DNA from: Tetrastigma voinierianum
Lineage: Eukaryota; Streptophyta; Magnoliopsida; Vitales; Vitaceae
Reading direction: 5' to 3'
NCBI GenBank assembly: GCA_016808115.1
Contig: JAEQBH010003872.1
Coordinates: 1 to 64,000, forward strand
Length of the DNA stretch: 64,000 nucleotides
The notes below the pieces were generated by a model, which worked only from the letters and a program-made list of their open reading frames with translations, was not told where the DNA came from and ran no database searches. Positions 36,796-48,894 of the stretch are shown here, one piece after another. The position numbers and the translations under genes are program-made. Numbering within the stretch: position 1 is the first letter of the stretch; each line of letters opens with the position of its first letter.

Positions 36796-38430
36796 ATGGT
36801 GGGATGCATGATGTTATAACTGTTGTGTTATTTCCCGCTTATAATCTAAAAACTTCCTCATAAATGTTTTTGATATTCCTCTTTAGAAATATTTGGATCT
36901 ATTAGGCTCTACTTGTGATATGCACGTCGAAGATCAAAACATAAGAGATGAAGTGGTTGGTATTAGCAGGTGTGTTGAATGGGCAAAGTCCGCATATGGG
37001 AAGACTAAGGGCAAGTCAAATCCCTGGCTTTTGACTAATGGGTGCACGAAAAATAGAAGTGCGTAATAAACTAGGAATAAAGAGGCTGTGCGCTCGTACG
37101 AAGTGGAGTTTGATAAAGGTTTTACTGGAGCTCCATTTCATGCTTACTAATATTTAATATCCGATCAACCTTTACTTTTTGGATTTGTTCTTTTTTTGAA
37201 ATGGTGATCACCGGAGTCTAGGGAAGTTTGTTGCTTTTTGAATTGATTTGCATGTAAGTTTAGGGAAGTGGTTGATGTTATGCTTGTATTTAAATGACTA
37301 TCATTGATGAATAAAAAGGAAAATGCAAAAGAAAATTCGCCAGGGTTCGTTTTCACTCAAAGAGAGCATCTTTATCTTTAATCTTTGAATAGGACTTATC
37401 ACCTATCAGTTTGAACCGAAAAGTACTAAAGAATGAAAAAACAATAATAAAATGATTTTATCATGTTTGGATTTTACAAGAAAAAATATAAAAAAATCGA
37501 ATATAATAAAAATTTATCAAAATTTTACATATTTTTTTAATTTCTTAGTCTTTATATAATACAAAGAAACAAATAAAATGAGTTTGAATAAACATATTGA
37601 ATTAATTTATTAAATTTAAAACTATTTTTCATTTTTCTCAAAATTTTATTTCTTTCCACATTTTGGAGTTCTAAATGTAGCTAAGAAAACAATAAAATAA
37701 ATCAGACAATGGAAAGATTCAATATGTATTTGAGGTGTGCATCAAATAGGAACAAACTATGAATATCGATTGTTTCGAGCAAGTGGAAGAGGTATAATTT
37801 GCACCTGGGAACTAACCCTTTAATCAACCTCATCAGAGTATCATAAGTCATAAATAAATATGGGATATGATACCTCTTCTGCTTTTTCTAATGGTACTTT
37901 GGTTTAACATTTTTGTTTATAATGTTGTTCTTCATAGAATGAAATTGATGACCATGTCTCTCTAGAAACCCGAGCTAGTATCTGCATAGGTATGGAAGTA
38001 ATAGGCATACAACATAGACTAGTGAATGTGTGTTTGGTTTAGGTGTGTGAAGTTGGAGCCAAGTTGTATATATTTGAATTCAGTATAAACTTTATGGCTT
38101 ATAGATTTATATTCATTTATTAATTCTAAAGATATTTGGTTAAAAAACATCTATTAATCTTAAATTTGTGAATGTAGTTTTTCCCATATTTTTTCTTCAA
38201 AAACAACTTATTTTGGACAAAAAAAATATTCTTTCTCCCTCTCATGTATTTACTTTGGCTTTTAAAAAAAGTGATTATTTTTGTAAGGAAACAGTAAACA
38301 TTTTTTGCTAAAATCAACATTGGGTTTTCAAAGGCTTTTATTCAAATCACCTTAATTTAATACAACCTAAAACTAATTATGAGCTGGGTTTGTGACATGA
38401 GAGCAAGAAGATGGATCATAAAACAAAATA
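36690..38430. repeat. Segment duplicated at 54.26-55.34 kb
   Basis: The left part (36,707-36,880) shares GTTTGTTTT.TTAT.TGAGAGAA.CCCTAG, ACTTGAAAGGATAA-like and TTGTGTTATTTCCC words with 54,265-54,480. The right part (37,900-38,430) shares TATAATGTTGTTC, GATGACCATG, GTGAATGTGTGTT and GGGTTTGTGACATGAGAGCA with 54,740-55,330. No gene is recognised; the middle differs between copies. Confidence 0.75.
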
Positions 38431-38915
38431 CGGGAATTATGTTTACATGACAAGAAAACATCAAAATGAGAAAATAGAAACTCATTTTTATAAACTATCA
38501 AAACAAGTTATAAGTTCACAAAATTATCCAAACTTTAAACAGTAACATCATATTTAAACCAAAAATTGTCCCTCATGGTACCCACATACTCTCATCTCCT
38601 CCTTATAGCTGATAATTTGAGCCCGACCCGAAGAGCCGACGTTAACCTAAAAATAATATGACTTATCGCCATTTTAGTTTATTGGTCCGAAAAATGAGGT
38701 CGATGACCCGACTTGACTAGACCGCTGTCAATCGAGTTTCGGGCTGGTTGGTCTGGATGCCGTTGGCCTGACAGGCCGTCTCGAAATTAAAAGAAACTGG
38801 CGTGGTGTGGTTTTTTTTACTTAATACTGAATATAACTTTTTTCGAGCTTAATACTGAATAGTACTTAATAACATTAAGTATTAAGTTGTTTGTTTTTTA
38901 ACATTAGGTAGTGAG
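38431..38915. other. No recognisable gene
   Basis: Repetitive-looking DNA with GAGCCCGACCCG and similar words near 38,620-38,780, possibly an eroded LTR fragment. Confidence 0.4.
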
Positions 38916-39762
38916 TAGGGATGACAACGAGAATAATTATTTTGGATTCTCGTCCCGCCTCACTCTTAATGGCACATGTTTAATTTAATTTTAATATGGT
39001 TTTTAACAGGTTTGGATTTATTTTCAAATCCGACTTCGTTCAGTATCATATCAGAAAACCCGAGAAAATTAGAAATTTTCAAAATGGCAAAATGTTAATA
39101 AAATAATAAATTACTATAAGTAAATTATAGTTCTCAAAATTCTAGATCTCGGATGAAGAAACGAATCGCGCCAAGAATTGGCTCTCGAAATCTAGTGACC
39201 TAGAAAAGTTTCGTAATTCAGGAGATGCCGGAAATTCTTCCGATTTTCTCGAAATGATGTCAAGAATATCTGTGGACGCAGATTTTTACTGAAAAATCTC
39301 AAAAGTCCAGAATGACTTGGGCTAAGTTCATTTAAAATAAAGTGAACTGAAAAGAAATAAATTGTTTCGGGGTAGAAACGGACCCGAATGAAGCAATATG
39401 AATCATGTATCCAAAATAATAATAATAAGCCCCGCCCCAATTATATTTTAAAAATAATTTTTTATTATTTTATTTTTATACTTTAATATAAATAATAATT
39501 ATTATTATAATGTTTTTTAATAAATAATTTATAAAATTATAATATTTTTATTTTTATGAAAATATTAATTTTAATATAATAAAATAAAAAGCAAATATAA
39601 AAATTAAAATTAAAATAAAATGTAACCAGGCGCAGTTTGGGAATTTTTTCCATCTCCCGCCCCGCCTGCTTAATTTTTAAATGAGACAAGTTTAATTGAA
39701 ATAACGAATGCGGGCAGAGGATGAGATCGCTCTGGCCCCAAACCCTCCCGTTGTCATCTCTA
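38916..39762. mobile_element. hAT-like MITE with nested family A remnant
   Basis: The left end TAGGGATGACAACGAG and the right end CCCGTTGTCATCTCTA are inverted repeats matching at 14 of 16 positions. The 8 bases outside are GTAGTGAG and GTAGTGTA, a near-perfect 8 bp duplication as made by hAT transposases. Subterminal regions contain CGTCCCGCC and CCCGCCCCGCC. No transposase is encoded. Confidence 0.75.
39048..39430 (+). mobile_element. Truncated family A LTR remnant
   Basis: The segment begins AAAACCCGAGAAAATT like an LTR start. It shares the order GATCTCGGATGA, GACTTGGGCTAAGTTCATTT and GAATAAAGCAATATGAA-like words with the fuller copy at 40,051 onward (there 40,300-40,385). The rest of the LTR is missing; it lies inside the MITE. 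Confidence 0.65.
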
Positions 39763-40050
39763 GTAGTGTATATTGCTAGCTCTTCTTCTTGTTGGACAAT
39801 GATTGAATTTTTCTTATTTTTGTGGAAAATGACTTTTTCTAAATAGAAAAAACCAAATATTTTCACTTTTTCTATTCATAACTTTTTTTAAAAAATTCAG
39901 CAATAAGTCGTGAAAATTTTAAAAATAAACAATTTTTAATGATGGTTATTAGCCTTTATTGTTGCAACGCTACCTAAGTTTAAAAAGAAACTAAGGTACT
40001 GTTTGATAAAATGAAAAAATTAAGTGTTGAAAAATAAGTGCTGAAAAATT
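39763..40050. other. AT-rich spacer
   Basis: Short spacer between the MITE and the next LTR. No gene or known signal seen. Confidence 0.5.
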
Positions 40051-42217
40051 ATATAAAACCCGAGAAAAATTCACTTTTCGAAAAAGGTAAACGTAATTTC
40101 GTTGAAAACCAAAATTCTCTTAGGATCTCTGATATTAAACGGACTACGCTGTTAAATCTGCCTCAAGGAATCTGAGCGACCGTGAAAATTTCGTTGAATT
40201 CTCGAGACAAATATAATATTTTACGACTTTAAATATAACTCGTCAATGGGATTTCATGAATAGATTTTTATGAAAATCTTTAAGTCGAAATGACATGGGT
40301 TAAGTTCATTTAAAATACCAAAGTGAATTAAAAGAAATAATTTTTTCAAGACAAAAACTAGAATCGAATAAAGCAATATGAACTATAAATATCAAATAAT
40401 AATATAATAATAAGAATAATATAATATTATAATAATTATAAATGAAAAATAAAATAAATTCGCAAAGGGTGCAGAATGCATAGGACAGAGAGGGAGAGAG
40501 TAGAGAGAGAGGAGAAGATTTTATTTTATTTTTATTTTTCTTCTTTTCGCTTCTTTCTCAGATCTACGAAAATCGGACCGCAGGTTCTCGCTTCTGGATC
40601 ATGTGCTGATCTACGCGATGAGAGCCACGCGTGGACACCAAAAGTCAAGTTTCAGAACCCGTGAGGCAGGGGTTTTATCCAACTTGAAGTTACACTTCGC
40701 TTAAGCAAGCCAGAATGCTTTGCCGTTTCGAGGCCTGAATCTAAGAAAGCTGACATCCCAAACTCACTAAATCATGTAATCTTTGAGCCCATCGGGATGT
40801 ACCAGGACTGTAGGCTGTCCGAGGTGTTTGCTTCATAATTTATGAAATAAATTGTGTTGGGTGTGTATGATGCCGAAATGGCCAGGGATTTCGGTTCACA
40901 AAGTGGAACCGATGTCCGTGATCGGGTCAGGAATGCAGAATTCGAGAGGTACTATTCACATGAATAGTGATGTGAATAGTGACACATGAATAGTCCCCCC
41001 ATGAATAGTGTTCTCAAAATATTTTCATGAGAATAAGCCTGGGTGAAAGGATTCAAACTAATCAAGCCAGGTTCAAGCAGAATTAGCCCACACGAGCTAA
41101 TTTTTGTGTAATGGATTGAGAAATTATAGAATGACTCGAAAGCCAGTGGAAATTCATGTTAATGCTCGATGTGTTAATATGATGTCACAATTATATGGAA
41201 TATACCCGGTGTAGGCCATCGAGATGAGATTTGTGTTTAAATTTCAAGTGAGCTAATTCGTGATGGTTGGATATTGTTGAATTACATGTGGTGTAATTGT
41301 AAATTATAAATATATGTATGATGGTATATTTGCATGTGTTGTATATACTAAGATATTCCGCATGTGTTATATTGTGTGAAATGGCATAATGCATCTCATA
41401 TGCATCGGGGTACCCTAGAAATTAGTGAGTACATGACATGAAAATTGAAGGAAAAACGAAACGCTTTTTGGAAAGGAATTTCACAGATGAATTTCCGAGA
41501 ACGGGTCGAGACGGTCCACGGATCATTTCGGATGAAAGTGTGACATTTCGGAAGGTTCTCCAACACTTTTCGCCTCGGAGGGTAGTCCCATAATTTTACC
41601 AATACTTGATGTATAGTTTCGAAAACGATAATTGTTTTGAAAAGATATTTTTCTTATACATGGCAAAAGCAGTGTGAAGTCGGTGGCGAGGACTCGGGTG
41701 GGTTGGTCCATTTAGACATTCAAGTAGGATCACGAATTTCTTTGAATGTGTTTCTTTGGAGGCATTGCATATGCACTTAGGTGGAGAGTAACCGCTTAGG
41801 GTGATTCCACTCTTGAGCATTAAATTTCGTCACACCGATGAGGAATTATATTATTTCGGTACGGGGCGCACGAGAAACGGCTCATCATAGAGACCGCTTT
41901 TTAGAAGAAATGGGGTGTAGCTTTGGTTTTATAATGTAGTACATGTATTAGAATACTTTAACTTAATATATGTTGTAAGAGTAAAATTAACTCTTGAAAC
42001 TATGGCATATAGTTGGTAAATGTTGATGAAATATCAATGGTACCTTAGGCCCCGAGGCCGTTTCACTCATAAATGTTATATTGGATTGTTTGGGACATGT
42101 TTGTATCGGTGACTCCCGGTACAAAGGGGCTGATTTTTCGTGAGAGAGGTCGGGTCACGACATACACAGTGTTCCGTAGGTTGTGGTTAGTCAGTGGACA
42201 CCAGTTTGAGGCGTCTG
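40051..42217 (+). mobile_element. Family A solo LTR, plus orientation
   Basis: Reads from ATATAAAACCCGAGAAA to GGCGTCTG. It has the family's blocks in the opposite direction to copies 1-4, including GGTGTAGGCCATC-type spacer, CACTTAGGTGGAGAGTAACC, CATTCAAGTAGGATCACG and a variable zone at about 41,450-41,600. AAATT stands on both sides (40,046-40,050 and 42,218-42,222), a plausible but AT-rich duplication. It is 2,167 bp with no internal domains. Termini have diverged from TG...CA. Confidence 0.75.
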
Positions 42218-42222
42218 AAATT

Positions 42223-42560
42223 AAGTCTTTGAATTTCAATAATGAATGTATTAATACTTTGTAAGCGTTTGATAAGTTCTTGTGATTGAATCTTTGAAGA
42301 TAAATATATTGTTTGATAACGTAAATCTTGAATCTTGAAAATTATGTATTTTACATGTTACCCTTATTATCATTGTATTACATATTATCCAAAAAATAAA
42401 TAGAGTTTCTAATAATATTTTTATTTTTCTTTAATTATTAATTATTAATAAAGAAATAAAATCACTAGAAATATATCCATAAATAATCATAATACTTAAA
42501 AAAAGACATAAATATGTTTAAAAATAGCAATAGAATCTAACGCTTTTAAGACTATCAAAC
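42223..42560. other. AT-rich spacer
   Basis: No gene recognised between the solo LTR and the Harbinger transposase relic. Confidence 0.5.
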
Positions 42561-42562
42561 TT

Positions 42563-43905
42563 TTAATATAACAAAGTGTGAGCAACTAGTTGATTTGATA
42601 TTTCCTCTCTTAAATTAATCATGAAAATCTGATCAGCTTGTGCAACTCTTCCTCCTACTTGTAGTAGACCTTCATGATTATTTGAGGGCATCCCAGTTAT
42701 CACACCATACTCATTTTCACCACCCTTTCGAGAAAGTATCGGCAATAGATAATTTTTCGAACCAGTTATGTATAACTACATAAGCTTAATAACAATGCTC
42801 CTCTATGCTTGAAAAGGATAAAGTGCCATCCTCTTTAAAATTGGAAAACGAGCTTTCAAGAGAGAAACTCAAAGATCGCTCGATGACATTCACAATCGGC
42901 ATGTGCATAGTTTGAATGTCTCTTCTTTTGTACGAGGGCGGACACCATTGCGAAAATCAGGCAACCAATATCGTGCATTACGGTAAGGTACCATAAACCC
43001 TCGAGTATGTGGATATGCAGCATCACAAAGATAATATTTATTTATATAAAAAATTATAAAATAAATTAATTACGAATTTATTAATAATAGCCGAGAAGAT
43101 AATTATACTAACCTGGTGGAAGTATTGGAAAATTATTTTATGGATTACGCATAGTCTCTGATAATACTCTTGAGTCATGTGCTACTCCCTTCCCATCAGT
43201 AAACAAATGTAAAAATCATATTTAGAGTCACATATTGCTAGAACATTTTTGATAACATTCTCTACTCTTCCTCTTCTCTATAGGAGCTTGTTTGTCAGAT
43301 GGTATCACAGCATGAACAAGCGTCCATCAAGTGCACCAATAGCACCCTATTAATTAGAAAAAATATCAATATAACAATAATAACAACAACAACAACAACA
43401 ATAATAATAAACTTATATTTATTTTTTACCTTAAACACTTCCCTTAACCATTGATGGGGATGATTTTTACGTAACCCCGATGGCGGGGTGAAACCTGATG
43501 ATGCCTCTCTTAGAAGCATTGCTCTGGTAACTTCATGAAAGTAATGATGTATGGTTTGAGTTGAATGGTTGAATCTTCTTTTAAATAACCACGATTTCTC
43601 ACGTTGTGATTTAATAATCATAAGGAACATCGCCATTTTTCTTCGACTTTGATGTAACATTTGTCTTTTCCCGACCATGTTTTATTTTTTAAATGCTCAC
43701 AAATTCGCAAAAATGCTTGCTTATTCATTCTTAAAATTTCTAGACAATGTGCTGGATTACCATTTAAAATTTCTTGCACATATGCAAAAACCTTTTCGAT
43801 CTTGGGGTAAATTATCTGGTCTTCTTCAAGTCGCTTTCTAATAATCTTCTTGACTAGAATCACTGCTGTGATTTTCAATATTTTTCTTTGCTTTTCAGTT
43901 AACAT
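42563..43905 (-). pseudogene. PIF/Harbinger transposase remnant
   Basis: The minus strand encodes, in several frames, an HTH-containing N-terminal region (ILRMNKQAFLRICEHLKNK, then FLMIIKSQREKSWLFKRRFN and TIHHYFHEVTRAML). GAIGALDGR follows, holding the first catalytic Asp, then PSDKQAPIEK and the second-Asp block LCDAAYPHTRGFMVPYRNAR and YWLPDFRNG. The SLLKARFPILKRM segment lies just past the third acidic position, and the tail contains LREEISNQL. The family cuts and pastes with TTA-type targets. Stops, a shifted frame around 43,310 and an intron-like AT-rich gap near 43,030-43,110 rule out function. Confidence 0.85.
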
Positions 43906-43965
43906 CTTCTAATAATATTCAACATATGCAAATATATCAATTAAAAATAATAAAAGTAAATACAA

Positions 43966-44238
43966 TTATAAGAAAAATGAACCACAAAATATTGTCATGA
44001 AAATAATGTCAATACAAACTAATGTCAAGACAAAGTATAAAATAACCACGTAAAATATCACATAAATTGCATTTGCGTAAACCCGACTACAGAAAACTAA
44101 AGTAATCATAATTTTTGCATTCATCGAATCAGAAGAAACAATTATTGCCTCTTGCTTTTGTGAAACCATCATCCACCGTTCTCTGTATGCTTTACTTTCA
44201 CAAAATATGCTAGAAGCAATAATGTACAAAGGGTCATC
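43966..44238 (-). pseudogene. Possible Harbinger accessory (Myb/SANT-like) ORF fragment
   Basis: The minus-strand frame begins at the gypsy insertion point with DDPLYIIASSIFCESKAYRE. It resembles, from memory, the second open frame that accompanies plant PIF/Harbinger transposases and helps them bind DNA. Its N-terminal part would lie beyond the inserted gypsy element, where I do not find it. Assignment is tentative. Confidence 0.4.
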
Positions 44239-46047
44239 TGTGACGCCCCAGCGAATTGTCCGTTGACAACCGATCAACTTCGCGAATACTCGTGGATGTC
44301 GGGTAGCCGACGAAACTGCAATCGGGGCTGATCTTGCTGCCGCGGGGCTCTACCCGAGGTACATAACTTTGTACGTGTATACAGCGACCACCGCAGGTCC
44401 CGAGTCGAGGTAAAATAATGGCTCTTGGTACTGCATCGATACTCGTCAAAATATATCTGACGAATATATATCATGGTTCGAGAGTTTTTTACATTCACTG
44501 TATCCCTGACATGCTATATTAAACCTTGGAATTTTTAATACATGTATACAAGATAACCACCAAATCCTGACGGAGCTTTCTTCTCGAAGCGGCCTCTAAT
44601 GAGTCTTAGCGCCTGATTGCTCCCTGTACTGAAATGGTGATCCCTCGACGAAAGGTGAGCAAAGCCCGATAGAGATAATTTCTACGCAGGTTCTTTCGCC
44701 CCTAAGTGCACATGCATGGCAAAACAAACCGGCTAAGTAATTACATGAACTCTTGCTGAATGTCTACGTGGCCAGACCAGTGTGCAGGAGTGCTCGCAGA
44801 CTCCCTCACACATGCCTAAAAGCTTGATATGCGGTAAAATAATCGGTTTTCAAAGCTAAAGCTTTTGTTCATCAGCAACGGCTAGGAGTTTGTTAAAAAT
44901 ATTGGACTACCCTTCAAGGCGAATGTGTGTTGGAGACATAAGAAGCATTCAGCGGAATCTGGAAATTAGCAGTTGTTGACATCTCAGTACGTTCGCAGAA
45001 AGTCATCAGTGGAGTACAACACTGGAAGCCGTGTTCGTTTTTCTTTTAACTCGTGTCATGCGCTCGCTACCTAATATTCTAGGCTACCCCAGTGCATATG
45101 GAATGCATGATGCCAATTTCAACACAGTCATGCTAATATATTCACATGCATATATATTAACATAATTAATCACATAAAACATGTTATGCACATTCACATC
45201 AATAACACCAAAATTAGCTCACATGGACTAATTAGCAAACACAAGCAATTCATTTTGAATCACTCGACATCATAAAAATTCACACGAAAATATTCACGTA
45301 CTATTCATGTGAGCAGTGAAACCCTCAGTTCTTGTTCACGGCCGCCTAAATAAGATTTTCTCCACTCGGGTTCAAAGCTTTTGAGGCCAGAGATTTGCAA
45401 CAAACCTCAATTCCTAACCATTTACACATGGCTCTTAGACAAAGATTAACACAAGTAGGAAAGATCACTACCTCTTGGAGTTGTGGGAACTCCATTAAAG
45501 TAGTGCTCCGCAGCGTAGCCTCGCCTCGTAGAACAACTTTCCTTAACTGGCTGGTGGCTGACGGTTGATCATTGGAAATTTCTAAGAGAATAGACACTTT
45601 CTCCTACAGATTCAAAATCCAGCACCCACTGCATCTCTCCCTTCACATTTTGGTCTTTTGGAGAAGATGATACTATTAAGTATTTTTGTCTTGTCGTTAA
45701 GCTTTGAATAATACGCCCCAGTGTCCTTACATCTTGGTGCAATGACACTTTAGCGCTATCCCCAGGTCGTCGTTCGTCGTCTCTGCCGTACGGCAGTAAT
45801 GTCGCGTGAGCATAGTAGGTGGATTTGTCACATCCACATGTCTCGAGCACATTTCTGACTCGATACTGATGCCTCGGCTTGCGTGTCATTGTCTTGGAAT
45901 TTGATGAAATTCGACGTCGTAGCTAGATTTCGCGAGACGATTCCAACGGTGAAGTCCATTTCGTCATCCGAGATCTAAATTTTTTTAGATTTTTACTGAA
46001 ATTACGATTTTGCCCTTTTTCAGAAAATTGGAATTTTCTCGGGTCTT
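44239..46047 (-). mobile_element. 3' LTR of the gypsy element
   Basis: Begins TGTGACGCCCCAG and ends TTTTCTCGGGTCTTA, with the final CA altered. It contains the family blocks (GGTGAGCAAAGCCCGATAG, CCTAAGTGCACATGCATGG, GTGCATATGGAATGCATGATGCC, GTCATCCGAGATCT). Several blocks show small deletions compared with the solo copies. The following CCTCATAAGAAAAATTT resembles the reverse of the polypurine tract region next to gypsy 3' LTRs. Confidence 0.85.
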
Positions 46048-46159
46048 ATTCCTCATAAGAAAAATTTAGTTCCAAAATTCTATACAATCACTACAAAACA
46101 CATGCATATGCAGTGCACTCTACCATGCATGTATTTGTCATTTAAATGATATGACTAAA

Positions 46160-47035
46160 CCCGTACCTTCGTGCCTTGAAGGGATAGGTGGGCTCGCATC
46201 GTGTGCACTCTAGCTCCGTTGACTCCTCCACTCCACGGTGCTGCCATAGTACCCTCACTAGCATCATGGTCTTGCGTCACTTAAAGCATAACCATTATCA
46301 TCTTGTGGCCCCAGTCCTCCTCGAGGTCATCAGGTGTCAACTCGATCTCTCCGATCCACTACATGGTGGATGCGGGTATGCTGGAACATGGACGTGAAAT
46401 CTGCTCGTGGACACGTGCTAGGCGGTAAAGCCAGCCAGGCACGCTCGGTGCCTACCCTTTCAAGTATCTCGAAGGATCCGGTAAACCTCGTGACTTAAAA
46501 TTAACTGTAGAACACTGTGTCGTCTCTTGGCGCGACCTTGAAGGCGTGATCCTGACCTCGAACTCTAAGGGTCGGCGTCGCACATCAGCGCTTTATAGCT
46601 CTTAGGCTCGAGTCGTGAGAAAGGCGTTGTCGTAAGCTCACCTTCTCGGAGGTGTCTCATCCATCGGGACAGTGATGGAGCTCTCTCCCGCTCGGTCAAA
46701 CATATCGGTGATGCGCATGGCCTCCCAAGCCACAATGCCTTATATGGTGTCATCGGTATACTACTTTACGATGCTTGTTGTTGTGAGAAGAATTCCACTA
46801 TGGGCAAATTATCTTCCCCAACTACCCTTATGATCAAGACGCATGCTTCGTGACGTAAATATTTCTCCAGCCTATCATATAATGCCTGACGTAGTAACCT
46901 ACCTGACCCTGCGGTGTCTGGCTTGATGACGCCGAGTCGCGTCGTGACAATCCAATGGATAGTTAACTGGTCCATTGTCATGAATGACATCCATATCTGG
47001 GAGCATATGAGCAACAGCACCCAATGCAATTTCAA
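46160..47035 (-). pseudogene. Gypsy integrase, C-terminal half
   Basis: The minus strand encodes, across shifting frames, the integrase block upstream of YHPQTDGQ-type sequence, then GEDNLPIVEF. Next are YKALWLGRPCASPICL (the family's MAPYEALYGRRCRSPICW position), RLEPKSYKALMCDADP (family: RQKSYAD-RR) and near the end IELTPDDLEED and NHDA-like text preceding the chromodomain-type tail. Integrase joins the cDNA to chromosomal DNA. At least five frame changes occur in under 900 bp, so the product is dead or the sequence contains errors. Confidence 0.75.
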
Positions 47036-47099
47036 AGGGGTATCAATCTCGAGTCACTCAGGCTCACATCCTTTCCAGCTCTAAGTCTACGTATTAACC

Positions 47100-47790
47100 A
47101 TGGCCAGGTGTGTTTTCATCTCGAGTCACTCCAGGCTCTGTCAGCTCGACTCTAAGTCTATGGCGTGCTTGACCATGTGTTTTCATCTCTCGGGCAACAT
47201 AACTTTTCGACCTACACTGCCAACCTCTTACATTCACACAGAAATTTCGGATATCTCCACGGGTCTCTTACACCCACCTGAAATTTCGGATTTCTCTGGG
47301 TCTCTTATACCCACGAAATTTGGGATAGCTCCGGTCTCTTACGCGATCTGTTGGAACATCTCCCGGTCTCTTACACCTACACAGAAATTCAGGATAGCTC
47401 CCTGGTTCTCTTACACCCACATAGAAATTTCGGATAACTCCATGGGTCTCTTACACCCACACAGAAATTTGGGATAGCTCCCCGGGTCTCTTTACACCCA
47501 CACAGAAATTTGGGACATCTCCCGGGTCTCTTACCACTTTGAAGGGACCTTCGGGATACCTACGCGAGTCTCCTTCACTAACTTCGAGGCTTCTCTCACC
47601 TTAGGGATTAACGACCCACTTTCTTGCTTTACATGACATACTTTAATTACTCTTTATTTCTGGATTCGAACTATGAGTCTTCATCGAGGACGTAGTCCCA
47701 GACAAACTCGACCCACGCTCACGAGTGGTGAATGTCATGCAAGGTACCCACACCCAGGCTCGGCGCGATGTTCGTGCACATGGCGTAATG
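47100..47790 (-). mobile_element. Family A LTR-like segment inside the gypsy element
   Basis: The words CTCTAAGTCTA, CATGACCATGTG-like, AACATAACTTTTCG, GAACTATGAGTCTT, GTGGTGAA and TACCCACACCC occur in the same order as in copy 4 at about 28,605-28,935. An LTR fragment therefore replaces the region where protease to RNase H should lie. Confidence 0.65.
47221..47545. repeat. Minisatellite, eight units of 35-41 bp
   Basis: GAAATTT(C/G)GG recurs at 47,241, 47,280, 47,315, 47,383 (GAAATTCAGG), 47,423, 47,464 and 47,505, with a degenerate unit near 47,350. Each unit continues ATA(A/G)CTCC..GGGTCTCTTACACCCACA. Copy 4 has only about three eroded units at this point, so the array has expanded here. 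Confidence 0.9.
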
Positions 47791-47798
47791 ATGCCATC

Positions 47799-48000
47799 TT
47801 GTGACACCCCGATCCACGGGGTCCACCATGAAACGAGTCTCGAGTCTCTAACTCACAATCCAGGCCTATCGAGGGTCGACTCTCACTTACCCATCCTAGG
47901 AACATCCAGCGCATGGCTTCTCTAAAGGCCTTAACCTCCACAAGGCGAGCCTACCATCGCGCAGGAATCGTTAATGAACATGATGCATTGAAAACAAATG
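47799..48000. mobile_element. Second LTR-like start within the gypsy element
   Basis: TTGTGACACCCCGATCCACGG begins like an LTR terminus of families A and D, followed by sequence not matching the other copies closely. It suggests a further rearranged or nested fragment between array and gag. Confidence 0.4.
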
Positions 48001-48894
48001 CGGTATAAAAGCGTGCCGTATCCGGTGATACGCATCTTTGAGCCTCACGTACCGCGAGACCTCTGCCTCCCTAGGGCGATCTGCGCCTCATATGCCCGGT
48101 GGCGACAATGGTAACACGTCATCACGCTGACCTAGCGAGCTCACCGACACACCCCAAATCCATTTCGACGACCTCGACCTGCGCTGGCGGCCTGTGACCC
48201 ATCTGAGAAGTACTAGGTGCTGGTCACGCTTTTTTGGCCTCTGGGCGATGCGGTTTTGACCCATACTAAGGGGGTGGAGGAACAAGCGTGCCTCTCTTTG
48301 TCCTAATTTTGGCGGGACTCTGTCTAAAACCTTGGGATCCACACGTCTGCAGGCGGTCCCTCCTCATATGCAGACTCTTGGTAATGGTAGCACACCATCA
48401 CCCATCGGCCGGCAACCACCCAACTCATCTCAACGATGATTAGGGCCCGAGGTGTCAATACCCTTGGGATTTACGCCTCGTGGGCAATCGTCAAAAGTGT
48501 CCGGTGTCGGCATAAATAACATATCACCTTTGCGACTAAATGCCCGTCCGGCGCTGGTCGATAACCTTAGCCTGTCTTTGAAGTCGATCTTGTGAGAAGT
48601 CTTCCTATTTCTTTCCACTGATTAGAAGATGAATCTTTCTTTCTCTTAGTACCGCACCCTTGGCATCTTGGATGCCTCGCGTAACATCCTACCTCTTCCT
48701 CGTGGTCATAGTCATCTTGACACTGAGTCCACGCATCCTCCTCTAACCATTGGAGGAATGATGTCTTCCTAAATCTTGGAGGTCATTTGACGCCTTGGTT
48801 CCACCACTACACGAGCGTACGCCATGGTGAGGCTGCAATCCCTTACGGCCTCAATGAGGCTGTTAATTGGCGGTGGTGCTTGACCCGATACCAT
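48001..48894 (-). pseudogene. Gypsy gag remnant with degenerate zinc knuckles
   Basis: A minus-strand ATG at 48,894 opens MVSGQAPPPINSLIEAVRD, a plausible Gag start. Further down, a CCHC knuckle is recognisable around 48,520-48,470 (TGTTATTTATGC, then GGACACTTT, then GATTGCCCACGAGG). The His-containing part is one base out of frame. Similar Cys-Tyr-His words recur near 48,385 and 48,105. Gag packages the retrotransposon RNA. The identification rests on the knuckle and on position between leader and pol. Confidence 0.55.

Noticed and set aside
43295..43480. Frame ending in poly-Val/Ile attached to the Harbinger transposase
   Set aside because: It reads into an intron-like (AAC)n/(AAT)n microsatellite after a GTAAAA donor.
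47221..47545. Regularly spaced repeats resembling a CRISPR array
   Set aside because: Units are contiguous tandem copies with no unique spacers, in a plant retrotransposon; no cas genes.
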